Assembly: GCA_044375955.1 (NCBI GenBank)
Contig: JBILLS010000001.1
Location: 186,001 to 250,000, forward strand
DNA from: VGCC01 sp044375955
GTDB lineage: Bacteria > Actinomycetota > Actinomycetes > S36-B12
Direction: 5' to 3'
DNA: 64,000 bases
The notes under the pieces were generated by a model that was not told the origin of the DNA, searched no databases, and saw nothing but the letters and a program-made list of their open reading frames with translations. Both the position numbers and the translations under genes were made by a program. Each line of letters opens with the position of its first letter. Positions within the stretch are counted from its first letter, which is position 1. This document shows positions 16,569 through 23,653 of the stretch, one piece after another.

Positions 16569-17219
16569 TTAGCTGAGTCGGAATGGCGGATACTTGTCCG
16601 TCGCAAGCACGAGGGCGTAGGCCTGCACGCGCCAGGTCCACCGCATGACGCCCACGACGTAGTCGAACAACCCGCGTGGGTAGCGGCCGGTGAAGATGAT
16701 GGCGAACCAGGCGATCAGCACGACGACGAACACCGCGATCCATAGGAAGAACAGGATCACGTAGTGCGGGATTGCGAGGAACCACTTCACCAGCGGCATT
16801 CCGCGCTTGAGGTCGGTCTGCGCGTTGGGGTAGTCGAGTTCGAGGTGGATGTTCTGCTCGTCCTCCGTCGACGGGTACTTGTCCGTCAACAGCGCGATGT
16901 ACGCCGAGATCCGAAGTGAGAACCGGTTCAGTGCGAGGACGAAGTCGAACCACCACTTCGGGTAGCGCTTACGGAACAGGATCAGCAGCAGCGTGACGAG
17001 GAACAGGGACCCGACGATCCCGGCCCCGGTGTTGACGGTGTCCACCACCACCTCGCCGGTCTCGTTGACCGTCTGGATCACGGTGTCACTGCCGCTGGTG
17101 AGGATTCCCAGGATGATGAGAATCGGTATCACCAGGATGATGCGGAAGATCGTGGTGACGCGACTCAACTTCTCCTGGTAGTCGATCGTTAATCGTGCCG
17201 GATACGTGGTGTCCACCAT
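16569..17219 (-). CDS. DUF4389 membrane protein
   Basis: The 216 residues begin MVDTTYPARLTIDYQEKLSR and show two DUF4389-type halves, each with hydrophobic helices (about 24–42, 68–83, 144–180) and the repeated motifs RYPKWWFDFVLALNRF and RYPRGLFDYVVGVMRW followed by R-(I/V)-x-A-Y and TDKYP. The family is common in actinobacteria and its function is unknown. It is monocistronic, with a strong terminator downstream. Confidence 0.88.
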   Translation of the reverse strand: MVDTTYPARLTIDYQEKLSRVTTIFRIILVIPILIILGILTSGSDTVIQTVNETGEVVVDTVNTGAGIVGSLFLVTLLLILFRKRYPKWWFDFVLALNRFSLRISAYIALLTDKYPSTEDEQNIHLELDYPNAQTDLKRGMPLVKWFLAIPHYVILFFLWIAVFVVVLIAWFAIIFTGRYPRGLFDYVVGVMRWTWRVQAYALVLATDKYPPFRLS

Positions 17220-17305
17220 GTGCGCTCCCGAGAGTTGAACAGTGCTGAGACTGTACGGCTGCAGTGACTATGCAAACAAGAAGCCGCGCGGGGGATGTGG
17301 ATGAA

Positions 17306-17980
17306 CTATGTCCGGAGAATTTGATCCACGAGGGCTGCGAATACCGCCGCATCGATGGACGGGAGGAGTCCGTCGGGGTTGTGCTCTGCCAACTCCTGCT
17401 CACTCACTGCCCCCGTGGCCACCGCGATCACTTTCACTCCACCGGATCGCGCTGCCGTGATGTCCAGGGGTGTATCGCCGATGATGATCGTGTTCGTGAG
17501 GGCATCTGAGTCCAGATGGTCCACGGCCTCGGCCACGAGGTCCATGCGGGTTGCGTGGGTGTGACCGTAGAACCCCGACGGGATGTCGAAGTATGGGGCC
17601 AGACCCGCGGATCGCACCTTCGCCTCCGCGCGGCGGGGCGTATTCCCGGTCAGCAACAGGTGGCGTGCACCCATCCCGGACATGTACGCCAACGCGTCTA
17701 TGACACCGGGAAGGGCGCTCGCGGGTGAAGTGAGGAGATCACTGTCGGTGATGTCGTCGAGGTGTGCAAGCACATCGACGATCACCTCGTGCGTGGGTTC
17801 GGTGTGCGCGGTGAGCAACTCCGTGACGATCTGTCGATCGGTCTTGCCCACCCCTTGGGGGACCGGAGTCGTAGGGATGCCGAGGACCTGTGTCACCGCG
17901 TGGGCATGACGATCCCGCTTCGCGGGCGCGTGTTCGATGAGTGTGCCGTCAATGTCCCACAGGAGCACCGGACCGGCCAC
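17306..17980 (-). CDS. HAD-superfamily hydrolase (phosphoglycolate-phosphatase-like)
   Basis: This 224-residue protein has HAD motif I LLWDIDGTL with nucleophile Asp9 and Asp11, motif II LLLTGNT and motif III/IV IIIGDTPLDI. The cap domain lies between motifs I and II. Likely a small-molecule phosphatase, substrate unknown. GTG start at 17980. A Phd-type antitoxin gene lies 24 bp upstream on the same strand, so the two may be cotranscribed. Confidence 0.88.
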   Translation of the reverse strand: MAGPVLLWDIDGTLIEHAPAKRDRHAHAVTQVLGIPTTPVPQGVGKTDRQIVTELLTAHTEPTHEVIVDVLAHLDDITDSDLLTSPASALPGVIDALAYMSGMGARHLLLTGNTPRRAEAKVRSAGLAPYFDIPSGFYGHTHATRMDLVAEAVDHLDSDALTNTIIIGDTPLDITAARSGGVKVIAVATGAVSEQELAEHNPDGLLPSIDAAVFAALVDQILRT

Positions 17981-18004
17981 CAGAGCAGCGTAAACGCCTT
18001 TGCC

Positions 18005-18280
18005 TCAGCTACACCGATATGAGCGAGGATCAGGAACTTCTTCGATAGGTGTGAGTTCTACTCGCGCTACTGCCCGTTGCGCTTCCTGCAATTCTGACCA
18101 GGTGTGGGAATCCGCCAGAACTGCAACCGTTTCCTCAAGAGCCTCAACTTCATCCACGCTGAGAACAACGACTGCTGGCGATCCATTGCGAGTAATGACA
18201 ACCCGATCTCGAGTCCCGGCGACCAAATCAACAATGTGCGAGAGGTTCGATTGCACTTGCGAGAGCGGCATGGTGATCAT
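18005..18280 (-). CDS. Phd/YefM-family antitoxin-like protein, orphan
   Basis: The 91-residue protein has the Phd/YefM N-terminal fold: MPLSQVQSNLSHIVDLVAG, then RVVITRNGSPAVVVLSVDEVEALEETV. The C-terminal half (LQEAQRAVARVELTPIEEV) matches the toxin-binding tail. No RelE, Doc or VapC-type partner follows; the next gene downstream is a HAD hydrolase and the upstream gene is a zinc ribbon. It is either an orphan antitoxin or has lost its toxin. Confidence 0.8.
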   Translation of the reverse strand: MITMPLSQVQSNLSHIVDLVAGTRDRVVITRNGSPAVVVLSVDEVEALEETVAVLADSHTWSELQEAQRAVARVELTPIEEVPDPRSYRCS

Positions 18281-18310
18281 GGTGATGATTATGGCGGTAT
18301 TCGCTGAACG

Positions 18311-18439
18311 TCAGGGCGAGCAGACGCCCCCATCACAGCAGGGCTGGATGTAGTAGCAACGCGGGCAGAAGTCCTTGCCCCCGCGGCGCTCGAGTTGCAC
18401 GGATTCGCAGGCCGGGCACGGACCGGGGTCTCCCATCAT
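18311..18439 (-). CDS. Small zinc-ribbon protein (42 aa)
   Basis: Starting at ATG 18439 (or 18436), the product MMGDPGPCPACES has CPAC and later CPRC, a full four-Cys zinc ribbon, then a Cys-rich tail (QPCCDGGVCSP). The start overlaps the FmdB stop (ATGATG with TGA), showing coupling. A longer frame to 18619 is only the antisense-like extension through fmdB. Likely a metal-binding small protein; function unknown. Confidence 0.65.
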   Translation of the reverse strand: MMGDPGPCPACESVQLERRGGKDFCPRCYYIQPCCDGGVCSP

Positions 18440-18648
18440 CCGCAGCCGCACCCCCCACCACAACACCCGCCGCCACTCGGACCATTCGATGGTGCTGCGC
18501 TCCGCCCACCTGCCGCACCGATGGTCAGTAGTCGCACAGTGTCGGTGTGTCCCGTGGGGCAGGTGGAGGGCGCGGAGGATTCCTCCATCGGTCGATCGAC
18601 CACGTAGGTGGCGCCACATTCCCTGCAGCGGAACTCGTACGCCGGCAT
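18436..18648 (-). CDS. FmdB-family zinc-ribbon protein
   Basis: I start at ATG 18648 (MPAYEFRCRECGATYVVDRP), the family N terminus. A C-x2-C ribbon (CREC) and Cys in STCPTGH complete the zinc site. A Gly/Cys tail (GGGCCGGGCGCG) ends it. About 70 residues, typical length. FmdB-type proteins are often called putative regulatory proteins, with little functional data. It follows the gamma-glutamylcyclotransferase-like gene by 19 bp and overlaps the next zinc-ribbon gene. Confidence 0.88.
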   Translation of the reverse strand: MPAYEFRCRECGATYVVDRPMEESSAPSTCPTGHTDTVRLLTIGAAGGRSAAPSNGPSGGGCCGGGCGCG

Positions 18649-18667
18649 GTGCTTCAGGTTACCGGCG

Positions 18668-19114
18668 TCACGCGCTATGGCCCTCAAGATACGTGAGCCA
18701 GTCACCACCGGGAATGCGCTCACCCCGGTCCTTCGGCCACGGCCACGCGCAGAGCAGTGCCTTCCCGAGGATCGGTCCCCCCGGCGAGGCGTAGATGGAG
18801 TGCCAGATCAGGTCGTAGCCCCACTCGACTTCGAGGGTGCCCATGAGATCCCAGAGTTCGTGCGACGGCTGCGCGGTGGCGAGATCGTCCCGCACCCAGT
18901 CATCCCCGTGCTCGCGCACCTCGAGCAGGGGCCAGGAACCCGCCGTGGAGGCGAACATGTGACCGCGCACCCAGGCCGGTGCAGGTTCGCCCTCGATCAG
19001 TGACGCGATGCGCGGGAAGTTGCTACCGCCCGGGCGCAAAGTTCCGTAGGCGAAGAACTCGATGACGTCGCGATGACCGTGCACCGCGTCGATGGGTCGT
19101 GCTGGTGGCGTCAT
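18668..19114 (-). CDS. Gamma-glutamylcyclotransferase-like (AIG2/GGCT fold) protein
   Basis: This 148-residue protein has the nucleotide-like loop FFAYGTLRPG (20–29) that binds the gamma-glutamyl group in this family, and a Glu-containing strand GTLEVEWGYDLIWHSIYA (the usual catalytic Glu region). The family converts gamma-glutamyl amines or peptides to 5-oxoproline. Its ATG overlaps the TGA of the upstream secreted-protein gene as ATGA. Confidence 0.83.
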   Translation of the reverse strand: MTPPARPIDAVHGHRDVIEFFAYGTLRPGGSNFPRIASLIEGEPAPAWVRGHMFASTAGSWPLLEVREHGDDWVRDDLATAQPSHELWDLMGTLEVEWGYDLIWHSIYASPGGPILGKALLCAWPWPKDRGERIPGGDWLTYLEGHSA

Positions 19115-19710
19115 TGCAGCGCGGAGGCCAACCGATCACCCAGTGTGTCCGTCATGGCGTCGGCATCTGTGACCTGCTTTGCAGTCAGCGCTTGGCCTCG
19201 GGTGCCCTCGCTTTCAATCTGCACGATCTGGATGTACTTGCCGAAGTGACGAACAGTCATATACGAGTGATCCACGAATCCACCGGGCCCGGGATTGGTT
19301 GTGTCGGCCTTCACCCAGAGGAACGCGTCTCCATCAGCGAACTTCTTCGTGCCGTTCGTCAACGTGGTCGCGAACGGGCCGGGATCGGCATCATCACTAT
19401 CCGGCGTTGACTTCTGCTGACCCTCGCACTTCGCGATCTTCTTCATGATCCCCCGGTAGGCAGCCTTGGCCCGTGCCTCGCTCGCGTACACGTGCAGCTC
19501 TTGGCTGAGACCGGTGAGGTCGCCGGTCTTCAGCGACATGATCTCCTTGGTAACGAGTGCGGGTGCCCCTTTGCCTTCGACCTCGTTCTCCGCCGAGAGG
19601 TCACACAGCCATGGTGCATCCGGTGTTCCCTTATCCGAGGTCGTGACCCCGAAGGTGCTCATCCGTGGCCCCGTGACGCCGATCTCCGTGGCGTCCGCCT
19701 TGGTCACCAT
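19111..19710 (-). CDS. Exported protein with unclear start codon
   Basis: The first canonical start, ATG 19710, gives 199 residues (MVTKADATEIGVTGPRM…). But the same frame runs upstream through a perfect signal peptide, RIRSLAALGSAALLVAGAG then PAQA-S, to a good Shine–Dalgarno AAGGAG at 19834–19829, with no ATG, GTG or TTG between them. An ATC at 19818 sits 10 nt after that SD. So the real start may be non-canonical, or the start has been lost. The mature part carries one pair of Cys and ends SALQ; it resembles PknH-type sensor domains only loosely. It is coupled to the GGCT gene by ATGA. Confidence 0.7.
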   Translation of the reverse strand: MVTKADATEIGVTGPRMSTFGVTTSDKGTPDAPWLCDLSAENEVEGKGAPALVTKEIMSLKTGDLTGLSQELHVYASEARAKAAYRGIMKKIAKCEGQQKSTPDSDDADPGPFATTLTNGTKKFADGDAFLWVKADTTNPGPGGFVDHSYMTVRHFGKYIQIVQIESEGTRGQALTAKQVTDADAMTDTLGDRLASALQ

Positions 19711-19876
19711 GAGTGGGTAGATGGTGGCGACCGTGGACGCGGAGAGGTCGGAGGCCTGCGCGGGCCCAGCACCGGCAACCAGGAGTGCGGCAGAACCGAG
19801 GGCGGCGAGGGAACGGATACGCCTGGTGCTCCTTACGTGGTGATCGACATCGAGATTATCTATCTCGACCTTATGG

Positions 19877-20470
19877 TCATGTGGTGACCCAGGTGGTGAA
19901 CGCCGCGAAGAGCAGGAACCGTGTCAGCCGCCCCAGGAACACAGCCGGGTAGAAGATCTTCACCGGGACGCCGAGGGCACCGGATACCACACCCGCCACG
20001 TCGAAGGCCGGAAACGGTGGCGCGGACACCAGGAACAACACCACGAAGGCGCGCACCGGATGCGCCAGCTGCTTTGCCATCCAGTTCGCGAATTTCGTTC
20101 CTTCGAATGTGCCCTTGCCGGCGCGGCCGGCCAGGTACCCCGATGTCTCACCGAGCGTGGCGCCTGCCGCGGTGGTGATGGCCACCAACCACGGCATCGA
20201 CGTGGTCTCCATCATCTGCAGGATGATCGGGTTGTAGGGGATCGGGACGGCGACGGTGAAGTTGGTGAAGAAGGCCAAGAGGAAAGACCCGAGGAATACG
20301 GACCCTTCGAGGCCACGGAAGAACTCCTGGACCGCGGGCAACCCGATCACCCAGTAGGCGAAGACATTGAGGGCAAGCAGGGCGAGCAGTGCTGCGCCGA
20401 GACGAATCCACGAGCGCTTGCGCCGTTCGACGACGGGGGCTTCCGACGACGGGTTCTCGTCGGGATCCAT
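19877..20470 (-). CDS. VTT/DedA-like membrane protein
   Basis: This 197-residue protein has a cytoplasmic Pro/Glu/Arg-rich N terminus and four to five transmembrane helices. It contains the SNARE-associated/VTT-type motif GATLGETSGYLAGRAG and a re-entrant FTNFTVAVPIPYNPII. The Arg near the C terminus (FLGRLTRFLLFA) is common to the family, several members of which are polyprenyl-phosphate or phospholipid transporters. Nine bp separate it from the small Cys protein upstream. Confidence 0.83.
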   Translation of the reverse strand: MDPDENPSSEAPVVERRKRSWIRLGAALLALLALNVFAYWVIGLPAVQEFFRGLEGSVFLGSFLLAFFTNFTVAVPIPYNPIILQMMETTSMPWLVAITTAAGATLGETSGYLAGRAGKGTFEGTKFANWMAKQLAHPVRAFVVLFLVSAPPFPAFDVAGVVSGALGVPVKIFYPAVFLGRLTRFLLFAAFTTWVTT

Positions 20471-20479
20471 GGAGCGACC

Positions 20480-20614
20480 CTAGTTCGCGGACTCCACTGC
20501 GGTGTCGGCCTCGGCGCGCTGCTCCTCGCGACGGTGCTTCCACACCATGCCACCGAGGACGGCCAATGCCGCGGGCATCACACTCGCCCCGGCCTGGATG
20601 CATTGCACGCACAT
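20480..20614 (-). CDS. 44-residue membrane protein with CxxC N terminus, next to lgt
   Basis: From ATG 20614 the product is MCVQCIQAGASV, a hydrophobic helix (AALAVLGGMV), then WKHRREEQRAEADTAVESAN. It begins one base after the lgt stop. The N-terminal CxxC beside a single membrane helix and the position between lgt and a DedA-like gene suggest a real, translationally coupled small membrane protein. No family name known to me. Confidence 0.6.
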   Translation of the reverse strand: MCVQCIQAGASVMPAALAVLGGMVWKHRREEQRAEADTAVESAN

Positions 20615-20615
20615 G

Positions 20616-21470
20616 TCAGTTCTCCGACGTCGTGGAGGGGCTGGAGGTTCCCACGGCGGCAGCAGCCGCGGTCTCCTCGCGGTGCCGACGCAGGGAGGAC
20701 CACACAACCCAGATGCCGAACAGGGTCAGTAGGGCCGTCATGTACTGGGCCCCGGTGAGTCCGTAGAGCCGCTCGTCGTTGATGCGCACGAAGTCGGTGA
20801 GGAAACGCGCGATCCCGTACATGATCGCGAAGCTGCCCGCCATCACGCCCGCGGGCACGTTCTTCTTGTCGAGGTAGAGCAGCACCAGGATGATCGGGAT
20901 CAACCACAGGAACTCGTAAAGCGCAGCGTTGTGGTACGTGACGCCCACTTCGAGCGGGCCCTCAATGACGGTGCCACCGGTGTAAGTCCAACCGAGGAAG
21001 AAGTCGGTGGGACCACCGAGGTGCTCACCAACCGCGACGCAGCCGAGTCGTCCGATCATCTGGCCGACCGCGAGACCCAGCACTGCGCCGTCGAGCAGTT
21101 CCCAACGCCGATCCTTCGGCCACTTACGCGTGAACAGGGGAGCGAGCAGGACCGCGGTGACGAACCCGCCGGTGAACTGCAGTCCGCCATCCCACACCGC
21201 GATGACGTCGATCGGGGATTGGATTTCCTCCAGGTGGGTGACAACCCAGAGCAAACGCGCACCGACGAAGCCGATGCCGACGAGGATGAGCCCGACCTTC
21301 TCGGTCTCCGAGCGGGGGATTCCGTACCGCTGGTTACGCCGCGCCGCGACGTAGATGCCGACGATCACACCGATCGCGACGAACAACCCGAAGGTCATCA
21401 GGCGCAGGGGGCCGATCTCGATCGCGGGGAACGTGGGGAACGAGATACCGGCCGCGATGCTCATCATCAC
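20616..21470 (-). CDS. lgt: Prolipoprotein diacylglyceryl transferase, divergent variant
   Basis: This 284-residue protein with about seven transmembrane helices carries the Lgt signature region GQMIGRLGCVAVGEHLGGPT (Arg141, Glu149). Compared with the E. coli motif, the H-G-G loop is TGG here (QFTGG) and the Asn of G-R-x-G-N is Cys144, a variant seen in a subset of Lgt-like proteins. A C-terminal arm near GIARFLTDFVRINDERL has conserved Arg. The enzyme transfers diacylglycerol to lipobox Cys of lipoproteins such as those at 14.4 and 30.3 kb. The Cys variant may mark a paralogue. Confidence 0.88.
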   Translation of the reverse strand: MMMSIAAGISFPTFPAIEIGPLRLMTFGLFVAIGVIVGIYVAARRNQRYGIPRSETEKVGLILVGIGFVGARLLWVVTHLEEIQSPIDVIAVWDGGLQFTGGFVTAVLLAPLFTRKWPKDRRWELLDGAVLGLAVGQMIGRLGCVAVGEHLGGPTDFFLGWTYTGGTVIEGPLEVGVTYHNAALYEFLWLIPIILVLLYLDKKNVPAGVMAGSFAIMYGIARFLTDFVRINDERLYGLTGAQYMTALLTLFGIWVVWSSLRRHREETAAAAAVGTSSPSTTSEN

Positions 21471-21535
21471 TCCAGGGTAGGGGGCCGTCCCCGTGGCGGC
21501 GCAGGCCCAGTGCGGGACCCGGGTGGGTCAGTTGC

Positions 21536-21652
21536 TCAGCGGCAGGTGCACTGGCGCTCAGGCGGCACGTTCGCCATGACCTCGGCCGCGTGCTCGCCAC
21601 AGCCGGTCCATGTGACTTTGCCGCAGGAACGGCACTGGGCGGGGCTACACAT
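21536..21652 (-). CDS. 38-residue Cys-rich protein (MCSPAQCRSCGK family)
   Basis: ATG 21652 with GAGGAG a few bases upstream gives MCSPAQCRSCGKVTWTG, CGEHAAEVM and a C-terminal CTCR. Six Cys and one His in 38 residues point to a metal- or thiol-binding mini-domain; similar short proteins with C-x2-C-G-K-x-T-W-x-G-C-G are widespread in actinobacteria. A perfect CsoR/CstR-type palindrome lies 43 bp upstream of the start, which suggests metal- or sulfur-responsive control. Confidence 0.75.
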   Translation of the reverse strand: MCSPAQCRSCGKVTWTGCGEHAAEVMANVPPERQCTCR

Positions 21653-21695
21653 CGTCACTCCTCATGCTGCACGGTGTCACCATCGAAGTAATCAG

Positions 21696-21713
21696 CATAC
21701 CCCATGGGGTATG
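21696..21713. promoter_or_regulatory. CsoR/CstR-like palindromic operator
   Basis: CATACCCCATGGGGTATG is a perfect 18-bp palindrome. Its ATACCC…GGGTAT architecture matches operators of the CsoR (Cu), RcnR and CstR (persulfide) repressor family. GGTGTCAC (21673–21680) and GTGACACC (21713–21720) form an outer inverted pair around it on the side of the small Cys-protein gene. No CsoR-family gene is in the window. Confidence 0.6.
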
Positions 21714-21750
21714 TGACACCTGATCATCGGGCGCACCGGAATCCTCGCCG

Positions 21751-23553
21751 TTACGGATTCACCCGATAGAAGTAGCGCTCCTTCAGCGGTCCGTACTCCC
21801 CCTTCTTCGGTGCCCGCACCAGCACCTCGACACCGACCGGCTGGTCAGCGTCGACGTCGATGAACGTTCCCTGGGAGTTCACGATGACCGAGCAGCGCGT
21901 CCCCACCACACCATCGGCGGGAGCCAGGCGGAGGAGCAGCGCGCAGGATGCGGTGACCGTGGCGGATTGCTTCGCATTGGTCTTGAGTGTCGCGGGTGCG
22001 AAGCGCGTCATGCCCAGCTCGAGTGACTTCGGAGCCTTCCAGCGCGTGATCACCTTCTGCTCCTTACCGACGACGACGTCCACCGCGACTTCCTTCGTGG
22101 CGCCTTCCGGCGTGGTGATGATCACGATGATGCGTTCTTCACCCCGGAAACCCGGATCGGGCGTGAAGATGACTTCGCCATTGCGGACTTCCGCGGTGCC
22201 GTTCTTCGGCTCTTCGACATCGGTGATGGTTGAACCCGGCGGAATGTTTGGAATGGCGTTGCGGTCGATCACGGTGGGTCGATCCGCGGGGACTTCTTCA
22301 ACGGTGTTGGTCGGTGTCGGGGTCGGGCTCGCGGTGGGGGTCGCAGTGGGGCTTGCCGTCGGTGACGGAGACGCAGTGGGAGTCACGGTCGCTGTCGGTG
22401 ATGCGGTCACGGTGGGACTCGGAGAGGGACTGCTGGTTGTTGTGGGAGACGGGCTCGCCGTGGGCGTCACCGATCCGGTGGGTGATGCAGTGGGGCTCGC
22501 GGTCGCCGTTGCGGTGGGACTGGCGGTCGGGCTTGCCGACGGCGATCCTGTGGGTGAGGAAGTCACGGTGGGGGAGGGTGACGCGCTCGATTGGAAACTC
22601 AACCGCTCGGTTCCCACTTCGCAGTTGTTGTTCAGGATCGATGCGCCGGCGGGCCAGTTCAATCCCTTGAAGCCCTCGAACGGCGGGATGATGTCGCCCC
22701 AATTGGGAGCCGGGAACAACCCACCGGTGTGCGAGTCATGACCGTTCCGCTGCGTCACGGACTGCGTGCTGACCGTGATCTCGTTGTAGGGATTGCGCGT
22801 GCTGCTCGTCGCGTGGCAGATCACCACCTTGCCTTCGGGAGCTTTGGGAATCGTCGTTTCCGTCGGATCCGGGTCAGGTACATCGGCCGTGGTGATGATG
22901 TCTGCGGCGATCCACAATTGATACTGCGGGAACCCGCTACGGCGCACCTGCGTGAGCGTGATCGACTCCACCTCTTGTGTCGGTGACATCCAGATCGACG
23001 CACCATCGGTGTCGCTGCCGTTTCCGATGACGGTGCTCGTCGTCGCATCCCAGCGCGGGATGTCCGTGCCGGTCGCGGTGTAGTTGAAACCATCGTGCAC
23101 CCAGTCGTTGGCGTCGACGGTCCGGCCCGACGGCGTCGTGCCGCTGACCACCACGTCTTCGGCATCGACGTCACCGAGAGCGAATGCCCATGTCCCGGGC
23201 ACCGGTGGTGAGTCAAAGGTGATCGTGAGTGTGCCGCGGGGCTTTCCGCTGGCGATCGCACTGGAGAGGTAGGTCTTTCCCGTCGATGATCCGAAGTACG
23301 CGCCGAACTCGGAACGCGTGGTGAGTGTGGCACTCCTCGCGACTGAGAGTGATGCATCGGTCGATGTGAAGGTGGCACTCGGGAAGATCGTTCCGCTGAA
23401 TGTGATGAACCCGTTGGTGGGCGGTGAGTTGACCGCGAACTCCCCGTAGGCGCCGGTGCCGTCGGCCGCGTTCGACAGCGGCATGAGGGCGAGCGTTGCT
23501 CCCGCACTTACCGCGGTTGCAGCCAGGAATGTGATCAGGGTGCGCGACTTCAT
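21751..23553 (-). CDS. Secreted Ser/Thr/Pro-rich surface protein
   Basis: The 600-residue product has a signal peptide ending SNAA-D (about 30). Residues about 32–230 form a beta-rich domain with a GTWAFALGDVDAEDV segment; residues 240–310 contain VVICHATSSTRNPYNEITV, typical of choice-of-anchor/CHATS-type surface proteins. A long linker of repeated SP, TP, TASPT and SPTAT units follows (about 320–420), then two Ig-like beta modules (DRPTVIDRNAIPNIPPGS; PDPGFRGEERIIVIITTPEG). No LPXTG or transmembrane anchor is visible, so retention at the surface must be by other means. Confidence 0.82.
   Translation of the reverse strand: MKSRTLITFLAATAVSAGATLALMPLSNAADGTGAYGEFAVNSPPTNGFITFSGTIFPSATFTSTDASLSVARSATLTTRSEFGAYFGSSTGKTYLSSAIASGKPRGTLTITFDSPPVPGTWAFALGDVDAEDVVVSGTTPSGRTVDANDWVHDGFNYTATGTDIPRWDATTSTVIGNGSDTDGASIWMSPTQEVESITLTQVRRSGFPQYQLWIAADIITTADVPDPDPTETTIPKAPEGKVVICHATSSTRNPYNEITVSTQSVTQRNGHDSHTGGLFPAPNWGDIIPPFEGFKGLNWPAGASILNNNCEVGTERLSFQSSASPSPTVTSSPTGSPSASPTASPTATATASPTASPTGSVTPTASPSPTTTSSPSPSPTVTASPTATVTPTASPSPTASPTATPTASPTPTPTNTVEEVPADRPTVIDRNAIPNIPPGSTITDVEEPKNGTAEVRNGEVIFTPDPGFRGEERIIVIITTPEGATKEVAVDVVVGKEQKVITRWKAPKSLELGMTRFAPATLKTNAKQSATVTASCALLLRLAPADGVVGTRCSVIVNSQGTFIDVDADQPVGVEVLVRAPKKGEYGPLKERYFYRVNP
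22305..22590. repeat. Low-complexity Ser/Thr/Pro-coding repeat region
   Basis: Degenerate short repeats (GTGGG/CTCGC/GTCGG-type units on the plus strand) encode the extended SP/TP linker. The unit is not strictly periodic, so this is protein-driven low complexity, not a CRISPR or VNTR array. Confidence 0.8.
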
Positions 23554-23653
23554 GGGGGGTCACGGTAGTCACCCGCACACGGAGCTGATCACCCCCGTCC
23601 GAGAGACGTCCCCGGCTGCGGTCACACGCATCCCAGGGGAGAATGTGGGGATC

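Noticed and set aside
18311..18619. 102-residue frame covering the zinc ribbon
   Set aside because: The first 60 residues run through the fmdB gene in another frame; only the part from ATG 18439 has family-like composition.
21471..21535. Gap between lgt and the small Cys protein gene
   Set aside because: Too short for a gene and no hairpin or operator convincing enough to list.
22305..22590. Possible CRISPR or VNTR array
   Set aside because: Repeats are short, degenerate and keep the SP/TP reading frame; no constant repeat with unique spacers.
21860..22741. Long plus-strand open frame opposite the Ser/Thr/Pro-rich protein gene
   Set aside because: It is the antisense of a repeat-rich coding region in high-GC DNA; the minus-strand frame has a signal peptide and family-like domains, the plus frame only Gly/Val repeats.
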